Source of the DNA: Saccharothrix deserti
GTDB lineage: Bacteria; Actinomycetota; Actinomycetes; Mycobacteriales; Pseudonocardiaceae
Assembly (NCBI RefSeq): GCF_009769385.1
Contig: NZ_VKAB01000024.1
Span: forward strand, 62,001-126,000
DNA: 64,000 nucleotides
Reading direction: 5' to 3'
Made by a program: the position numbers and the translations under genes. This document shows, piece after piece, positions 53,304-62,728 of this stretch. Positions within the stretch are counted from its first letter, which is position 1. The number at the start of each line of letters is the position of its first letter. Below the pieces are notes generated by a model. It worked only from the letters and a program-made list of their open reading frames with translations. It was not told where the DNA came from and did no database searches.

Positions 53304-53316
53304 CCCGATCGTTTCG

Positions 53317-53356
53317 CGAGCGTCCCAGTGGTACCGCGGTACCACTGGGACGCTCG
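53317..53356. promoter_or_regulatory. 40-bp perfect palindrome between two ABC operons
   Basis: Two 20-base arms (the left one starting CGAGCGTCCCAGTGG) are exactly complementary with no spacer, the centre being GGTACCGCGGTACC. It begins 14 bp after the first permease stop and ends 103 bp before the next ATPase gene. It may be a terminator, an operator, or both. Confidence 0.85.
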
Positions 53357-53458
53357 TAGTGTCTCCCGTGGTCCCACGGAAACGGCCGGCCGCGCACCTA
53401 GCTTGGGGGCAAGCGCCTCGGAGCAGACCGGGCCGCCGGAGCCGGAGGATCGACGCAC

Positions 53459-54391
53459 ATGATCGACGTGCACGAGTTGACGAAGCGCTACGGGGACAAG
53501 ACGGCGGTCGACCGGCTGAGCTTCACCGTGAAGCCCGGCCAGGTCACCGGATTCCTCGGCCCGAACGGCGCGGGGAAGTCCACCACGATGCGCATGATCA
53601 TCGGCCTGGACGCGCCAACCAGCGGCTCGGTCACGGTGAACGGCCGCCGCTACGCCGAGCACGCCGCGCCGTTGCAGGAGATCGGCACGCTGCTGGAGGC
53701 CAAAGCGGTCCACTCCGGACGCACCGCTTTCAACCACCTGCTGGCCCTCGCCCAGACCCACGGCATCCCGCGCCGCCGCGTCGACGAGGTCATCGAGCTG
53801 GCCGGGTTGCAGACCGTGGTCCACAAGTGCGCCGGGACCTTCTCCCTGGGCATGGGCCAGCGGCTCGGCATCGCGGCGGCGCTGCTCGGCGACCCGGAGA
53901 TCGTCATGCTCGACGAGCCGGTCAACGGCCTGGACCCGGAGGGCGTGCTCTGGGTGCGCCACCTGCTGTCCGGGCTGGCCGCCGAGGGGCGCACGGTGAT
54001 GCTCTCCTCCCACCTGATGAGCGAGACCGCGCTGATCGCCGACCAACTGGTCATCGTCGGACGCGGCAGGCTGCTCGCGGACACCACGGTCGACGACTTC
54101 ATCCGGCAGGCCGGCCGCCAGGACGTGAAGGTCGCCACCACCCAGGCGGAACGGTTGCGCGCGCTGCTGTCCGGTCCGGGTGTCACCATCACCGCGACCA
54201 CCGCCGAGGAACTCGTGGTCCTGGGCCTGGACGCGCACCGGATCGGCGCGATCGCCGCGCAGCACGGAGTGCCGCTGTACGAACTCGGCCAGCAGACCGT
54301 GTCGCTGGAAGAGGCGTTCATGGACCTCACCAGCGATGCTGTGGAGTACCACAGCGCCCCCGCCGACACTGCCGCCCGGAGGGCTGCCTGA
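53459..54391 (+). CDS. ABC-2 exporter ATP-binding protein, second system
   Basis: 310 residues, GGAGGATCG before the ATG. Walker A GPNGAGKSTTM, Q-loop region LLEAKAVHSGRTAFNHLLALA (family-typical), signature FSLGMGQRLGIAAALLG, Walker B IVMLDEPVNGLDPEG, H-loop LSSHLM. The wording is that of the antibiotic-peptide/bacitracin-type exporter ATPases abundant in actinomycetes. Its stop overlaps the permease start as ATGA. Confidence 0.93.
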   Translation: MIDVHELTKRYGDKTAVDRLSFTVKPGQVTGFLGPNGAGKSTTMRMIIGLDAPTSGSVTVNGRRYAEHAAPLQEIGTLLEAKAVHSGRTAFNHLLALAQTHGIPRRRVDEVIELAGLQTVVHKCAGTFSLGMGQRLGIAAALLGDPEIVMLDEPVNGLDPEGVLWVRHLLSGLAAEGRTVMLSSHLMSETALIADQLVIVGRGRLLADTTVDDFIRQAGRQDVKVATTQAERLRALLSGPGVTITATTAEELVVLGLDAHRIGAIAAQHGVPLYELGQQTVSLEEAFMDLTSDAVEYHSAPADTAARRAA

Positions 54392-55230
54392 TGACCACCG
54401 CCACCGCCACCGCTCCCACGACCACCGCCGCACCCGCCCGGCCCGCCTACAAGGTCACCTGGCTCCGGGTCCTCCGTTCGGAGTGGACCAAGTTCTGGTC
54501 GGTGCGCTCCAGCCCGATCACCCTCGTAACGGCACTGTTCCTCCTGGTGGGCATCGGGGCGATCGCCTCCCTCACCTTCGACCCCGCGGCCGCGCCGGGC
54601 GGCAACGACGGCCCGCCCATCACCGACGGAGCCATCAGCCTGGCACTGATGGGCACGATCTTCGCCTCACTCGCCATCGGCGTGCTCGGTGTCCTGGTCT
54701 CCGCCGGTGAGTACAGCACCGGCATGATCCGCGCCACGCTGGCGGCGGTGCCCAAGCGCCTGCCGACGTCGTGGGCCAAGACCGCCGTCTTCGGTGTCGT
54801 CGCCACGATCGTGACCGCGGCGGGCGCGCTGGGCGCGTTCCTGCTGGGCGCCGCCATCCTGGACGGCGAGGCGATCGCGATGTCCCTCGGGGACGACGGA
54901 GTGCTCCGGGTCCTGGCCGGCACGGGCATCTACCTGGGCCTGGTGGGCATGTGGGGCGTGGCCCTGGGCGCGCTGCTGCGCTCCAGCGCGGGCGGTATCG
55001 CCGTGCTGGTGGGCATGCTGCTCATCGTGCCCGGCCTGAGCTCGCTGCTGCCCGCCTCGATCGCCGACAACGTCACCCCCTACCTGCCCAGCAACGCGGG
55101 CCAGGCGGTGACGCACCTGAACCAGGCCGCCGACTCGCTCGGCCCCTGGACCGGCGTGGCAGTGTTCGCGGGATGGGTGGCGGTGACGCTGGTCGCTGCG
55201 GCTTACCGACTGGCTCGCCGCGACGCCTGA
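54391..55230 (+). CDS. ABC-2 exporter permease, second system
   Basis: 279 residues. After a Thr/Ala-rich start comes VTWLRVLRSEWTKFWSVRSSP, the family N-terminal amphipathic segment, then six hydrophobic helices with SAGEYSTGMIRATLAAVPKRL, the conserved coupling loop of this permease family. It forms the exporter with the ATPase encoded just upstream. Its downstream neighbour is a receiver-less LuxR gene, which hints that a dedicated two-component system was once present. Confidence 0.9.
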   Translation: MTTATATAPTTTAAPARPAYKVTWLRVLRSEWTKFWSVRSSPITLVTALFLLVGIGAIASLTFDPAAAPGGNDGPPITDGAISLALMGTIFASLAIGVLGVLVSAGEYSTGMIRATLAAVPKRLPTSWAKTAVFGVVATIVTAAGALGAFLLGAAILDGEAIAMSLGDDGVLRVLAGTGIYLGLVGMWGVALGALLRSSAGGIAVLVGMLLIVPGLSSLLPASIADNVTPYLPSNAGQAVTHLNQAADSLGPWTGVAVFAGWVAVTLVAAAYRLARRDA

Positions 55231-55307
55231 CGGCCACCGCCTGACCGACCGGAACGCCGGACCGACCGGCACGATGTGCACCCGACCAGCGCCGAGGAGG
55301 TGCACCG

Positions 55308-55721
55308 GTGAACGCGACAACAGCGGCGCAAGCCGCGGAGGGGTCCGATCGCCGCCCGACCACCGGAGTCCGGGAGGAGGAACTCGTCGCCGGTATCAGG
55401 GCGGTGGCGACCGGTGACGCGGTCGTCGCGCCCGCGTTGACCAGGCGCCTGCTGGACGCCCACGCCCACCAGGTGCTGTCCCCGGCAGGCGCCGCCGAAT
55501 CGCGTGCGGACCCGAGGCTGAGCGCGTTGAGCGAGCGGGAGCACGAGGTCCTGGTCGCCATCGGTTCGGGGTGGACGAACGCGGAGATCGCCGAACAACT
55601 GGTCCTCACGGAGTCCACGGTGAAGAAGCACGTCGGCCGGGTGCTCGCCGAGATCGGCGGGCGCGACCGCATCCACGCGGTGATCATGGCGTACGACGCC
55701 GGGCTGGTCAGGCCCCGCTGA
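55308..55721 (+). pseudogene. Receiver-less LuxR/NarL regulator, probable truncated response regulator
   Basis: 137 residues. After an unrelated Thr/Ala/Arg start of about 22 residues, REEELVAGIRAVATGDAVVAPALTRRLLD is exactly the end of a receiver domain (alpha5 and linker), followed by a complete LuxR HTH (LSEREHEVLVAIGSGWTNAEIAEQLVLTESTVKKHVGRVLAEIG). The phosphate-accepting half is missing. An RBS (GAGGAGGTGC) lies before the GTG, so a protein may still be made and could act as a constitutive DNA binder. Call it pseudogene with the alternative of a functional stand-alone regulator. Confidence 0.6.
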
Positions 55722-55769
55722 AGGGCCGCTCGACCAACGTCTGCGACGGCCTGATCAGCTGACCTCCGG

Positions 55770-56255
55770 TCATTCCGCGGGTCGGGGAAGCAGGACGATG
55801 CCGTCGTCGTCGGCGTGCAGGAAGTCCCCCGGTGCGAACGTGACGCCGCCGATGTCCACGGCGACGTCGACCTCACCGGCACCGGTCTTGGCGCTCTTGC
55901 GCGGTGTGGTGCCCAGCGCCTTGATCCCGATGGGCAGGGCGGCCAAGGCGGTCGTGTCGCGGACCGCGCCGTTGAGCACCAGGCCGGCCCAGCCGTTGGC
56001 GACGGCGGCGCCCGCGATGAGGTCGCCGGTCAACGCGGTGCGCATCGAGCCGCCGCCGTCCACGACCAGGACGTGCCCGTCCCCTGGGGTGTTGAGCAGG
56101 GAGCGCACGAGCCCGTTGTCCTCGTGGCAGGACACCGTTCGAACCGGGCCGCAGAAGGAGCGGTGACCGCCGAACTGGCGGAACTGCGTGTCGCACACCC
56201 GCAGCCGGTCGCCGTGTTCGTCCACGAGGTCGGCGGTGGGAACGGGTGGGGTCAT
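55770..56255 (-). CDS. RraA-family protein (4-hydroxy-4-methyl-2-oxoglutarate aldolase/oxaloacetate decarboxylase type)
   Basis: 161 residues, the usual length. Motifs: [54 protein letters not shown] (the catalytic Arg and Asp region) and [20 protein letters not shown]. Family members either inhibit RNase E (E. coli RraA) or cleave 2-oxo-hydroxy acids with a divalent metal. Key residues for aldolase activity appear present. It lies 39 bp after lexA in the same direction, probably by read-through, and next to a hexarate pathway that makes 2-oxo acids. Confidence 0.85.
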   Translation of the reverse strand: MTPPVPTADLVDEHGDRLRVCDTQFRQFGGHRSFCGPVRTVSCHEDNGLVRSLLNTPGDGHVLVVDGGGSMRTALTGDLIAGAAVANGWAGLVLNGAVRDTTALAALPIGIKALGTTPRKSAKTGAGEVDVAVDIGGVTFAPGDFLHADDDGIVLLPRPAE

Positions 56256-56294
56256 GAGGGACCTCCTGCGGTGAAGAGCTGTCAGCGGGACGCG

Positions 56295-56957
56295 TCAGAC
56301 GCTGCGCAGGACCGAGACGACGGTGCCCAGCACAACGGCCTCGTCGCCGTCGATGACGTCGTACGCCGGGTTGCGCGGTTCGAGGAAGACGTGGCCGTTG
56401 CGGCGCCGGTACACCTTGACGGTGGCCTCGCCGTCGATCATCGCGGCGACGATCTGGCCCGAGTGCGCCTCGGGTTGCTGCCGCACCACGACGATGTCGC
56501 CGTCGCAGATCGCCGCGTCGATCATCGAGTCGCCGCGCACGCGCAGACCGAAAACGCTGCCGCGCCCGGTGAGTTCGCGGGGCAACGTCAGGATGTCGTC
56601 GACGTGCTCCTCGGCCGAGATGGGACTTCCCGCCGCGATGTGACCGACCACCGGCACGGTCACCGAGTCGTCCGCGTGTTCCCGCGTCGAGGGCTCCCGC
56701 AGGAACACGCGGACGTCCATCGGACGGGACATCGCGGCACTCCGCTTGAGGAACCCCTTCTCCTCCAGGCTGGTCAGGTGTTTCGACACCGCCGACGACG
56801 ACCGCAGGCCGACCGCGTCACCGATCTGCCGGGTACTCGGTGAATACCCGTACCTGACCACCCAGTCCCGGATCGCGACCAGGATCCGCTGCTGACGCGG
56901 CGGCAGGGTCGAGGTGTCCAGGTGCTCGAAGGCATCAAGATCGTCGTAGGCGGTCAC
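56295..56957 (-). CDS. lexA: LexA repressor (self-cleaving)
   Basis: 220 residues from GTG 56957. Winged HTH 15-80 (LPPRQQRILVAIRDWVVRYGYSPSTRQIGDAVGL, SSSAVSKHLTSLEEKGFL). The S24 domain is complete: cleavage site A109-G110 (HIAAGSP), S144 in GDSMIDAAI and K181 in EATVKVY. So it should cleave itself on RecA activation. TATCAT stands seven bases before the GTG with no RBS, suggesting a leaderless mRNA. I see no GAAC-N4-GTTC SOS box upstream, so this may be a second LexA paralogue or may not autoregulate. Confidence 0.93.
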   Translation of the reverse strand: MTAYDDLDAFEHLDTSTLPPRQQRILVAIRDWVVRYGYSPSTRQIGDAVGLRSSSAVSKHLTSLEEKGFLKRSAAMSRPMDVRVFLREPSTREHADDSVTVPVVGHIAAGSPISAEEHVDDILTLPRELTGRGSVFGLRVRGDSMIDAAICDGDIVVVRQQPEAHSGQIVAAMIDGEATVKVYRRRNGHVFLEPRNPAYDVIDGDEAVVLGTVVSVLRSV

Positions 56958-57082
56958 CCGCGGGATGATAGAGGTAGCCGCCGTGCCCGCTCCCGACCGG
57001 CGGATCCCCGGCGCCGACCGGACCCGCACACCGCGATCGGCGCGGCCACCTCGACCGCGTCCAGTCGCGCGGTGGCGGCGCG

Positions 57083-58012
57083 TCAACCCAGCACGAGGGC
57101 GACTCCCGTGAGGACCGGTACCGACAGGACGGTGCTGAGCAGGACGGCGTCCCGTGCGAGTTCCGTGCCGCGGTCGTAGGAGGTGGCGTAGACGAAGACG
57201 TTCTGCGCCGTGGGGAGAGCCGAGGCGATCGTGACCGCGAGCAGCGCCGGGTCGTCCAGGTGGACCACCCAGCGGCCGACGGTGTAGGCCACGGCCGGCT
57301 GCACCACGTTCTTCAGCACCACGGCGAGCCACACCTGACCGGCCGTGCCGCCGGACGCCGGGCGCGGCGCGCCGTGCAGGCTCGCGCCGTAGGCGAGCAG
57401 GGCGGTCGGCACCGCGAGGTCGGCGAGGAGTTCCAACGGCCGGAGCACCGGGGTCGGCGGCGTCCACCCGGCGGCGGCGAGGGCGAGTCCCACGGCGCAG
57501 CCGATCACCAGCGGCGTCCGCAGCGGCTGGGTCAGCACCTGGCCGCGCGACGGGGCGTCGTCGCCCGGGTCCCGCGAGGCGGCCAGCACGGTCAGCCCGA
57601 TCGGCGCCAGGACCAGCACCTGGAACAGCAGGACCGGCGCCACGAGCGAGGCGTCCCCGAGGACGTACACCGCGATCGCGACGCCGAGGTTGCCCGCGTT
57701 GACGTAGGACGAGGCGAGCGCGCCGGTGGCGAGGTGTCCGGCACGCAGCTTCCAGCGCCACCGCGCCACCACGACGTAGACCAGCGCGCACAGCACCGCG
57801 CTGCCCGCCGTGGCGACCAGCGTCGTGGACAGCAGCACGGCCGGGTCCGCGTCGGCGAGGGTGAGCAGCAGCAGCGCCGGTGTCGCGACGAAGTACGACA
57901 GCCGGGACAGCACACCGGTCGCGCCCTGCCCGAGGACGCGGGCACGGGCGGTGATCCAGCCGACGGCGATGACCGCGGCGAGGGTGGCGAAGCCGCCCAG
58001 CACACCGTTCAC
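57083..58012 (-). CDS. AEC-family (auxin efflux carrier-like) permease
   Basis: 309 residues from GTG 58012. Ten hydrophobic helices in two halves; family wording includes LSYFVATPALLLLTLADADP, SSYVNAGNLGVAIAVYVLGD and VLKNVVQPAVAYTVGRWVV with ASALPTAQNVFVYATSYDRG at the end. Bacterial AEC members carry dicarboxylates such as malate or malonate. It lies 91 bp after the enolase-superfamily dehydratase gene in the same direction, so a role with sugar diacids is possible. Confidence 0.85.
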   Translation of the reverse strand: MNGVLGGFATLAAVIAVGWITARARVLGQGATGVLSRLSYFVATPALLLLTLADADPAVLLSTTLVATAGSAVLCALVYVVVARWRWKLRAGHLATGALASSYVNAGNLGVAIAVYVLGDASLVAPVLLFQVLVLAPIGLTVLAASRDPGDDAPSRGQVLTQPLRTPLVIGCAVGLALAAAGWTPPTPVLRPLELLADLAVPTALLAYGASLHGAPRPASGGTAGQVWLAVVLKNVVQPAVAYTVGRWVVHLDDPALLAVTIASALPTAQNVFVYATSYDRGTELARDAVLLSTVLSVPVLTGVALVLG

Positions 58013-58103
58013 CCGGTGGTCCCGCAGACCCCGACCGCCCACGGCGACCGCGGCACCACCGGGTTCACTCCGGCAGCTCCGGCACGTCGGCCATCGGCGC
58101 TCC

Positions 58104-59273
58104 TCAACGGCGTGCGTCGACCGTGACGGTGTCGACGGTCCAGGCGCGGGTCTGGTCGCTGAGCGTGATGCCCAGGCCGGGGCGGTCGGACAGGTGCATC
58201 CGGCCGCCGCTGGTCTCCAACCGCTCGTTGAACAGCGGGTACAGCCAGTCGAAGTGCTCCACCCACGGCTCGCGCGGGTAGGCGGCGGCGAGGTGCACGT
58301 GGATCTCCATGGCGAAGTGCGGCGCCAGCTGGAGGTGGTGGTGGTCGGCCAGGGTGGCGAGCTTGAGGAACTGGGTGATGCCGCCGACGCGGGGCGCGTC
58401 CGGTTGCAGGACGTCCACGGCGTTGTGGCGGATCAGCTCGTAGTGCTCGGCGACGCTGGTCAGCATCTCGCCGCTCGCCACCGCCGTGGTCAGCGACCGG
58501 GCGAGTTCGGCGTGCCCCTCGACGTCGTAGGCGTCGAGCGGTTCCTCGATCCACACCAGGTCGAACTCCTCCAGCACCCGGCTGACCCGCATGGCGGTCG
58601 GCCGGTCCCACTGCTGGTTGGCGTCGACCATCAACGGCACGCCGCCGCCGATGTGCTCGCGTACGGCGGCCACCCGGCGCAGGTCCTCGCTCCAGTCCGG
58701 CAGGCCGACCTTGATCTTGATGCCGCCGACGCCCGAGTCGAGGGTGCGGGCGGCGTTGTCCTTGATCTGCTCGACGGATTCGTGCAGGAAGCCGCCGGAG
58801 GTGTTGTAGCAGCGCACGGAGTCGCGGTGGGCGCCGAGCAGCTTGGCCAGCGGCAGGCCCGCGCGCTTGGCCTTGAGGTCCCACAGCGCGACGTCGAACG
58901 CGGCCAGCGCCTGGGTCGCCGCGCCGCTGCGCCCGACCGACGCGCCCGCCCACACCAGCTTGTTCCACAACCTGCCGATGTCGTTGGGGTCCTCGCCGAT
59001 CAGGTCCGGCGCGACCTCGCGGGCGTGCGCGAACTGGGCGGGCCCGCCGGCGCGCTTGGAGTAGCTGAACCCGACACCCTCCAACCCCGCCTCGGTCCGG
59101 ATCTCGGCGAACAGGAACGCGACCTCGGTCATCGGCCGCTGCCGACCGGTGAACACCTTGGCGTCGCTGATCCCGCCCGGCAGGGGCAACGTCACCGACG
59201 ACAACACCACCGAGCTGATCCGATCCTGCACGGCGGTCGCGTCTGCGGGACGTGCGGTGGACGTGGTCGACAT
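58104..59273 (-). CDS. Enolase-superfamily (mandelate racemase/muconate lactonizing type) sugar-acid dehydratase
   Basis: 389 residues from ATG 59273 (GAGGAG upstream). The MR subgroup residues are all present: KxK in GGIKIKVG, metal ligands D (MVDANQQW), E (WIEEPLDAYD) and E (ASGEML), and the catalytic His in APHFAMEIHVHLA. The H-x-H wording fits the talarate/galactarate dehydratase branch. It lies 53 bp after gudD in the same operon, so it probably dehydrates a second hexarate, for example galactarate, into the same keto-deoxy product. Confidence 0.85.
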   Translation of the reverse strand: MSTTSTARPADATAVQDRISSVVLSSVTLPLPGGISDAKVFTGRQRPMTEVAFLFAEIRTEAGLEGVGFSYSKRAGGPAQFAHAREVAPDLIGEDPNDIGRLWNKLVWAGASVGRSGAATQALAAFDVALWDLKAKRAGLPLAKLLGAHRDSVRCYNTSGGFLHESVEQIKDNAARTLDSGVGGIKIKVGLPDWSEDLRRVAAVREHIGGGVPLMVDANQQWDRPTAMRVSRVLEEFDLVWIEEPLDAYDVEGHAELARSLTTAVASGEMLTSVAEHYELIRHNAVDVLQPDAPRVGGITQFLKLATLADHHHLQLAPHFAMEIHVHLAAAYPREPWVEHFDWLYPLFNERLETSGGRMHLSDRPGLGITLSDQTRAWTVDTVTVDARR

Positions 59274-59326
59274 GGGGCTCCTCTTCGATGCGGTCGATGG
59301 GGGCGGGTGTCTTCGCGGCCGAGCCG

Positions 59327-60652
59327 TCAGCGGACCAGGCAGGGGCGCTTGGGGTCGAACCGCCAGTCGGGCACGAGGTACCGCATCGCCACGGCGTCGT
59401 CCCGCGCGCCGAGCCCGTGCTCCAGGTAGAGCTCGTGCGCGGCGGCGAGGGCGTCCCGGTCGAGTTCGACCCCGAGGCCGGGCGCGGTCGGGACGGTGAT
59501 GCCGCCGTCCCGGATCCGCAACGGCTCGCGGGTCAGCGCCTGCCCGTCCTGCCAGATCCAGTGCGTGTCCAGGGCGGTGATCGGGCCGGGCGCCGCCGCG
59601 CCGACGTGGGTGAACATCGCCAGCGAGATGTCGAAGTGGTTGTTCGAGTGCGAACCCCAGGTGAGGCCGAAGTCCGCGCACAACTGGGCGACGCGGACCG
59701 ATCCGCGCATGGTCCAGAAGTGCGGGTCGGCCAGCGGGATGTCCACCGCGCCGGTGCGGACGGCGTGCGCCATCTGCCGCCAGTCCGTCGCGATCATGTT
59801 CGTGGCCGTGGGCAGGCCGGTGGCCCGCCGGAACTCCGCCATCACCTCACGACCGGAGAAACCGCCCTCCGCGCCGACCGGGTCCTCGGCGTAGGCCAGC
59901 ACGCCGTGCAGGTCGCGGCACAGCTCGACGGCCTCGTCCAGCAGCCACGCCCCGTTGGGGTCGACCGTGATGCGGGCGTCCGGGAACCGCTCGGCCAGCG
60001 CGCGCACCGCCGCCACTTCCTGCTCCGGCGGCAGCACGCCACCCTTGAGCTTGAAGTCGGAGAAGCCGTACCGGGCCCGTGCCGCCTCGGCCAGTGCCAC
60101 CACCGCCTCGGGCGTGAGCGCGGCTTCACGGCGCAGCCGTTCCCACTCGTCGGCGGGCTGCCGTTCGACGACGTAGGGCAGGTCGGTGGCATTCCGGTCC
60201 CCGACGTAGAACAGGTAGCCCAGCATCGGGACCACATCACGCTGCTGCCCGTCCCCGAGCAGTTCCGCGACCGGCACGCCCAGGTGCTGCCCCAACAGGT
60301 CCAGCAGCGCCGATTCCAGCGCCGTCACCGCGTGCACGGTGGTGCGCAGGTCGAACGTCTGCGGCCCGCGCCCGGCGGCGTCCCGGTCGGCGAAGGTGTC
60401 CGCGACCGACCGCAGCAACCGGCCGAACAGGGCCACCGGCTGCCCGACGAGGAGTTCGTGGGCGTCCTCGATCGTCCGCCGGATCGCCTCGCCACCGGGC
60501 ACCTCGCCCACGCCGACGCGGCCTTCGCTGTCGGTGACGATCGCGATGTTGCGGGTGAAGAACGGGCCGTGCGCGCCGCTGAGGTTCAGCAACATGCTGT
60601 CGTGCCCCGCGACGGGCACCACCTCGACACGCGCCACTGCGGGGCCGGTCAT
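59327..60652 (-). CDS. gudD: Glucarate dehydratase
   Basis: 441 residues, close to the E. coli GudD length. Family features: [16 protein letters not shown] at the start, the KxK pair in [11 protein letters not shown], metal ligands in [19 protein letters not shown] and TNMIATDW, and the catalytic His in [15 protein letters not shown], which is a specific signature of glucarate dehydratases. It converts D-glucarate (and L-idarate) to 5-keto-4-deoxyglucarate. It is encoded between kdgD and the second dehydratase. Confidence 0.95.
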   Translation of the reverse strand: MTGPAVARVEVVPVAGHDSMLLNLSGAHGPFFTRNIAIVTDSEGRVGVGEVPGGEAIRRTIEDAHELLVGQPVALFGRLLRSVADTFADRDAAGRGPQTFDLRTTVHAVTALESALLDLLGQHLGVPVAELLGDGQQRDVVPMLGYLFYVGDRNATDLPYVVERQPADEWERLRREAALTPEAVVALAEAARARYGFSDFKLKGGVLPPEQEVAAVRALAERFPDARITVDPNGAWLLDEAVELCRDLHGVLAYAEDPVGAEGGFSGREVMAEFRRATGLPTATNMIATDWRQMAHAVRTGAVDIPLADPHFWTMRGSVRVAQLCADFGLTWGSHSNNHFDISLAMFTHVGAAAPGPITALDTHWIWQDGQALTREPLRIRDGGITVPTAPGLGVELDRDALAAAHELYLEHGLGARDDAVAMRYLVPDWRFDPKRPCLVR

Positions 60653-60701
60653 CGTGGTCGTCCTCTCTGCTGGGTGAGCGGCTCTGCCGGGGGAGCGGCG
60701 A

Positions 60702-61622
60702 TCAGGCGATCTTCCGGACCAGGGCCGTCAACTCCGCGAGCTCGTCCTCGGTCAGGTCGCTCAACGGTGGTCGCACCCGGCCGCCGTCCCGGCCGACGGC
60801 GGTCAGGCCGGCTTTCACGATCGACACCGCGTAGCCGCGGGCCCGGTCGCGGATGTCCAGGTAGGGGATGACGAAATCGGCCAGCATCCCGTAGACGGCG
60901 GACCGGTCCTGGGCGCGGACGGCGGCGTAGAAGCGCAGCGCGAACTCGGGCAGGAAGTTGAACAGCGCCGAGGAGTACGTGTTCACGCCGAGTTGCAGCA
61001 GCGGCAGGGCGAACGTCTCCGCGGTCGGCAGGCCGCCGATGTAGACCAGCCGGTCACCGACCCTGGAGTAGGTGCGGGTCATCTGCTCGATGTCCCCGAC
61101 CCCGTCCTTGAGCCCGACGAGGTTGGGGTTGCGGTCGGCTACCTCGGCGACGGTCGCGTCGGTGAGCACGGCGTTGGCCCGGCTGTAGACGATCACGCCC
61201 AGGTCGGTGGCCCGGCACACCGCGCTGATGTGCTCGACCAGGCCGCGTTGGCTCGCCTCGGTGAGGTAGGGCGGGAACAGCAGAACGCCCGAAGCTCCCG
61301 CGTCCTGGGCGGCCCGCGCCTGCGCGGCGGAGACGACGGTGGCGCCGGTGGCCGGAGCGACGACCGGGACCCGGCCGCCCACCTCGTCGACGGCGGCGCG
61401 GACGACCCGGTCCACCTCCTCCGGGGTCATGGAGAAGCCCTCGCCGGTGCCGCCGGCGGCGAACAGGCCGGCCACGTCGAAGCCCGCCTGCCAGGCCAGG
61501 TGCTCCCGGTACCGGGACTCGTCGAACAGGAGGTCGGCGTCAAAGTGGGTGACCGGGAAGGAGAGCAGCCCGGATGCGAGTCGGTCGGCGAGGGCGTCTG
61601 GCGGCATCGGCGTCGGCGTCAC
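60702..61622 (-). CDS. kdgD: 5-dehydro-4-deoxyglucarate dehydratase
   Basis: 306 residues from GTG 61622 (AAGGA upstream). DHDPS-fold enzyme: [18 protein letters not shown] in place of the DapA start, catalytic Tyr in VIVYSRANA, Schiff-base Lys in [11 protein letters not shown], and [10 protein letters not shown]. It turns 5-keto-4-deoxyglucarate into 2-oxoglutarate semialdehyde with loss of water and CO2. The next enzyme, the semialdehyde dehydrogenase, is not in the window. Operon order is kdgD, gudD, second dehydratase, AEC carrier. Confidence 0.95.
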   Translation of the reverse strand: MTPTPMPPDALADRLASGLLSFPVTHFDADLLFDESRYREHLAWQAGFDVAGLFAAGGTGEGFSMTPEEVDRVVRAAVDEVGGRVPVVAPATGATVVSAAQARAAQDAGASGVLLFPPYLTEASQRGLVEHISAVCRATDLGVIVYSRANAVLTDATVAEVADRNPNLVGLKDGVGDIEQMTRTYSRVGDRLVYIGGLPTAETFALPLLQLGVNTYSSALFNFLPEFALRFYAAVRAQDRSAVYGMLADFVIPYLDIRDRARGYAVSIVKAGLTAVGRDGGRVRPPLSDLTEDELAELTALVRKIA

Positions 61623-61754
61623 GGGTTCATGTCCTTGCTCCGGCGGTGGCGTCCCGCGTTCGGAGTAGCGCGGCACGGCGGTCGGAGTCACGGTATGAAC
61701 CACGAGCGATGCTTGTCCAAGAGTTGTTTCGCATTGCTCAATACTCTAAGTGCA

Positions 61755-62648
61755 TCACTCGAACGGCGTGCGGCCCTCCAGCGCCGTCAACGTCCGCCAC
61801 AGGGCCGGGTTCGCGGACGCGTTGAGCCACAGCAGGTGCAGTTCCACCGGTTCGGCCACGGCGGTCTCCAGCCGGACGAACCCCACACCGTCGATGCGCA
61901 GCCTGGACGCGGACTCCGGCACGAACGCGAGACCCCGCCCGGCCGCGACCAGCCACAACATCGTGAGCACCTGGCTCGCCGTGTGCACGATGTTCTCGTG
62001 CGCGATCGGCACCGTCCCCGCGACCAGGTCGTAGAAGTACCGCGCCTTGGTGGGGGAGTGCATGATCACCGGCTCGCGGACCACGTCGGCGCCCGTCGCG
62101 GCACGGCCGAGCGCCAGCAACGGGTGGCCGGTGGGCGCGGCGACGAACAACCGCTCCCGGTACAGCAGCCGGGACCCGAACGTCGCGTCGTCGAACGGCG
62201 GACGTGCCAGCCCGAGGTCGATCTCCTCGTTCAACAGCCCGGCGACCTGCTCGCGGGTCAGCATCTCGGCCAGTTCCACGTCGACGTCCGGCAGTTGCTC
62301 GGCGAGTTCGTCGAGCACCCGGCCGAGAATCCCGTACGTCGCCGCCGCGGTGAAACCGACCCGCACCACGCCGGTCGACCCGGACGACACCCGCCGGGCC
62401 AGCTCCGGCGCGGTCTCGGCCAGCGACAACAACCGTCTCGCCTCGACCAGGAACACCTCGCCCGCCGTGGTGAGGGTGACCCGGCGGTTGTCGCGGACCA
62501 GCAGCTGCGCGTCCACGGCCCGTTCCAGTTTCTGGATCTGCCTGCTCAGCGGCGGCTGCGTCATGGCGAGCCGGGCGGCGGCCCGGCTGAAGTGCAACTC
62601 CTCGGCGACAGCCACGAATCCGCGCAGCTGCTCCAGGGTGAAGGTCAT
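61755..62648 (-). CDS. LysR-family regulator of the hexarate module
   Basis: 297 residues. HTH 1-60 (FTLEQLRGFVAVAEELHFSRAAARLAMTQPPLSRQIQKLE), then the effector domain with VRVGFTAAATYGILGRVLDEL and the usual strand order. It stands between kdgD (same direction) and the divergent TctC-type binding-protein gene, so it can control both sides. TACCTT six bases before its ATG, with no RBS, suggests leaderless transcription. Glucarate or the keto-deoxy acid is the likely inducer. Confidence 0.92.
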   Translation of the reverse strand: MTFTLEQLRGFVAVAEELHFSRAAARLAMTQPPLSRQIQKLERAVDAQLLVRDNRRVTLTTAGEVFLVEARRLLSLAETAPELARRVSSGSTGVVRVGFTAAATYGILGRVLDELAEQLPDVDVELAEMLTREQVAGLLNEEIDLGLARPPFDDATFGSRLLYRERLFVAAPTGHPLLALGRAATGADVVREPVIMHSPTKARYFYDLVAGTVPIAHENIVHTASQVLTMLWLVAAGRGLAFVPESASRLRIDGVGFVRLETAVAEPVELHLLWLNASANPALWRTLTALEGRTPFE

Positions 62649-62728
62649 GCCGAAAAGGTATCAATCGATGCTCTATCGGAATTTGGGTAGGCGTGAAAAA
62701 GCCTCTTAGGCTCCGTTCGTTCGCCGAC

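Noticed and set aside
55770-56957. RraA and LexA as part of the hexarate operon
   Set aside because: lexA has its own promoter-like TATCAT directly before the start, and function does not fit; co-transcription with the upstream catabolic genes is not supported.
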